This document shows, piece by piece, positions 5,120 to 6,228 of a DNA stretch of 6,228 bases. The notes beneath the pieces were generated by a model that saw only the letters and a list, made by a program, of their open reading frames with translations, was not told the DNA's origin and did not search any database. Source of the stretch: Planctomycetia bacterium (lineage in GTDB: Bacteria > Planctomycetota > Phycisphaerae > Phycisphaerales > SM1A02); contig JAACEA010000241.1 in NCBI GenBank assembly GCA_009936695.1, positions 1 through 6,228 of the forward strand, given 5' to 3'. Positions within the stretch are counted from its first letter, which is position 1. Every line of letters starts with the position of its first letter. A program made the translations under genes and the position numbers.

Positions 5120-6228
5120 GTGTCCAAGCCCGCCGTTGAATCCCCGCTGCAACCCGGTCGATCCGGCATTCGCGAAGTCTGGTCGCAGGCCTGGCCGACC
5201 GTCGCGACCATGACGAGCTACACGGTGATGGGATTCGTCGATGCGTTGATGGTGGCGCGGCTCGGGCCGCTCGAGGTCGCGGCCCAGGGCAACGGCGGCA
5301 TCTGGTCTTTCAATCCGATCGCGTTCGTCTTCGGCATGCTGACGGTGGTGAACACCTTCGTCGCCCAGAACGTCGGGGCCGGCAAGCGCGACCAGACGGC
5401 TCGATACGGATGGGCGGGGGTCTGGCTCGCGGTCGTCGCCTGGCTGGTGCTTCTGCTGCCCTGGGCGGCGGCGCTTCCGTTCATCTTCGACGCGGCCGGG
5501 CACGAGCCGGAGCTCATCGAACTCGAGACCGAATACGCGACGATCCTGTTGTTCGGCGGCGTGCTCCTGATCGCCGGCAAGGCGATGAGTCACTGGTTCT
5601 TCGGCTATCAGCGGCCCGGTGTGATCACCATGTCCGCGGTCGCGGCGAACGTGGTGAACGTGGTCGCGAACGGGATCCTGATCTTCGGTGAGGCGGGGAT
5701 TCCCGAACTCGGAATCCCCGGCATCCCCGGAACGCCCGCGCTCGGACTGGCGGGCGCGGCGATCGGGACGGTGATCGGCACGGCGGTCGAGGTGATCGTC
5801 CCGTTGGTGGTGTTCCTCGGCCCCAGACTGAATCGGGAGGTCGGGAGTCGCGGAAACTGGCGGCCCGATTTCCGGGCCATGCGGGACCTGCTCCGGCTGG
5901 GCTGGCCGGCGTCGCTCCAGTTCGGCAACGAGATGGTCTGCTGGGGTCTCTTCGTCACGGTCCTGATCGGCCGATTCGGAACCGACCATCTCACCGCCGC
6001 CTGGGCGGTGATCCGCTACATGCATCTGAGCTTCATGCCCGCGGTGGGCTTCTCCGTCGCGACGACGTCGCTGGTGGGGAAGTGGATCGGGGCGGGCCGG
6101 CCCGACATCGCGGTGAACCGGGCGAGAATCGCCCTCGGACTCGCGGTCGGCTACATGTCGGTCTGCGCGATCGGCTTTCTCGTGTTCCGCGATTCGCTCA
6201 TCGGGGTGTTCGTCGGCGGTGATACCTC
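5120..6228 (+). CDS. MATE family efflux transporter, 3' end missing
   Basis: An open frame runs from GTG 5120 to the window edge: 369 codons plus two bases, no stop. MATE proteins are usually 440-480 residues, so roughly the last 80-100 are missing. This is a polytopic inner-membrane antiporter that uses a Na+ or H+ gradient to export organic cations or drugs. Family marks are PTVATMTSYTVMGFVDALMV (26-45) in TM1, VAQNVGAGKRDQTAR (81-95), and the matching SLVGKWIGAGRPD (317-329) in the second half, showing the internal duplication. A loop at 192-205 has a repeated GIP motif (GIPELGIPGIPG) before the LAGAAIGT helix. GTG is chosen because no in-frame ATG or other good start lies upstream, and ATG 5106 is in another frame with an early stop. 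The substrate cannot be predicted. Confidence 0.88.
   Translation, partial: MSKPAVESPLQPGRSGIREVWSQAWPTVATMTSYTVMGFVDALMVARLGPLEVAAQGNGGIWSFNPIAFVFGMLTVVNTFVAQNVGAGKRDQTARYGWAGVWLAVVAWLVLLLPWAAALPFIFDAAGHEPELIELETEYATILLFGGVLLIAGKAMSHWFFGYQRPGVITMSAVAANVVNVVANGILIFGEAGIPELGIPGIPGTPALGLAGAAIGTVIGTAVEVIVPLVVFLGPRLNREVGSRGNWRPDFRAMRDLLRLGWPASLQFGNEMVCWGLFVTVLIGRFGTDHLTAAWAVIRYMHLSFMPAVGFSVATTSLVGKWIGAGRPDIAVNRARIALGLAVGYMSVCAIGFLVFRDSLIGVFVGGDT

Noticed and set aside
5106..5210. ATG at 5106 as the start of the gene after comM
   Set aside because: It is in a different frame from the MATE protein and meets a stop after about 35 codons; the MATE frame begins at GTG 5120.
2723..6025. An 1100-codon minus-strand open frame opposite the 3D, comM and MATE genes
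   Set aside because: It is antisense to three genes with clear family motifs, and its product is a low-complexity Arg/Asp/His/Pro-rich sequence, as expected for a mirror frame in GC-rich DNA.

Overview
The window is GC-rich bacterial DNA with tightly packed genes and strong G/C preference at third codon positions. A DUF1573 lipoprotein with a loose lipobox, a YifB/ComM-type ATPase without its usual cysteine cluster, a MATE transporter, and several genes with a TANNNT hexamer just before the start codon together suggest a planctomycete, perhaps of the Phycisphaerae. That assignment is an inference from gene style. No rRNA or other taxonomic marker is present.

Layout. Bases 1-127 hold an open frame cut by the left edge, possibly the C-terminal tail of a gene. 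Bases 128-589 hold no convincing protein gene. On the minus strand, however, this stretch has a promoter-like pair, three consecutive hairpins and an excellent intrinsic terminator (8-bp GC stem, UUCG loop, six T's), which fits a small RNA of about 119 nt. Bases 590-1846 (+) encode a predicted DUF1573 lipoprotein. It ends at a long hairpin terminator that lies between it and a convergent TauE/SafE-type permease gene (1947-2777, -). The permease gene diverges from a short membrane-anchored 3D (MltA-like barrel) protein gene (2972-3466, +), and the 194-bp gap between them carries nested inverted repeats. Next come a YifB/ComM family AAA+ ATPase gene (3560-5083, +) and a MATE family exporter gene starting at GTG 5120 and running off the right edge.

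How the genes relate. There is no obvious shared pathway. The set looks like an ordinary chromosomal neighbourhood: two envelope proteins, two membrane transporters and one DNA-processing helicase-like ATPase. Most genes seem to have their own promoter. No mobile element, CRISPR array, tRNA or rRNA was seen.

The best leads are the candidate structured small RNA at 280-398 (-), the ComM homologue that lacks the NPCPCG/Cys cluster, and the apparent leaderless promoters (TANNNT-N6-ATG) of the permease and comM genes.
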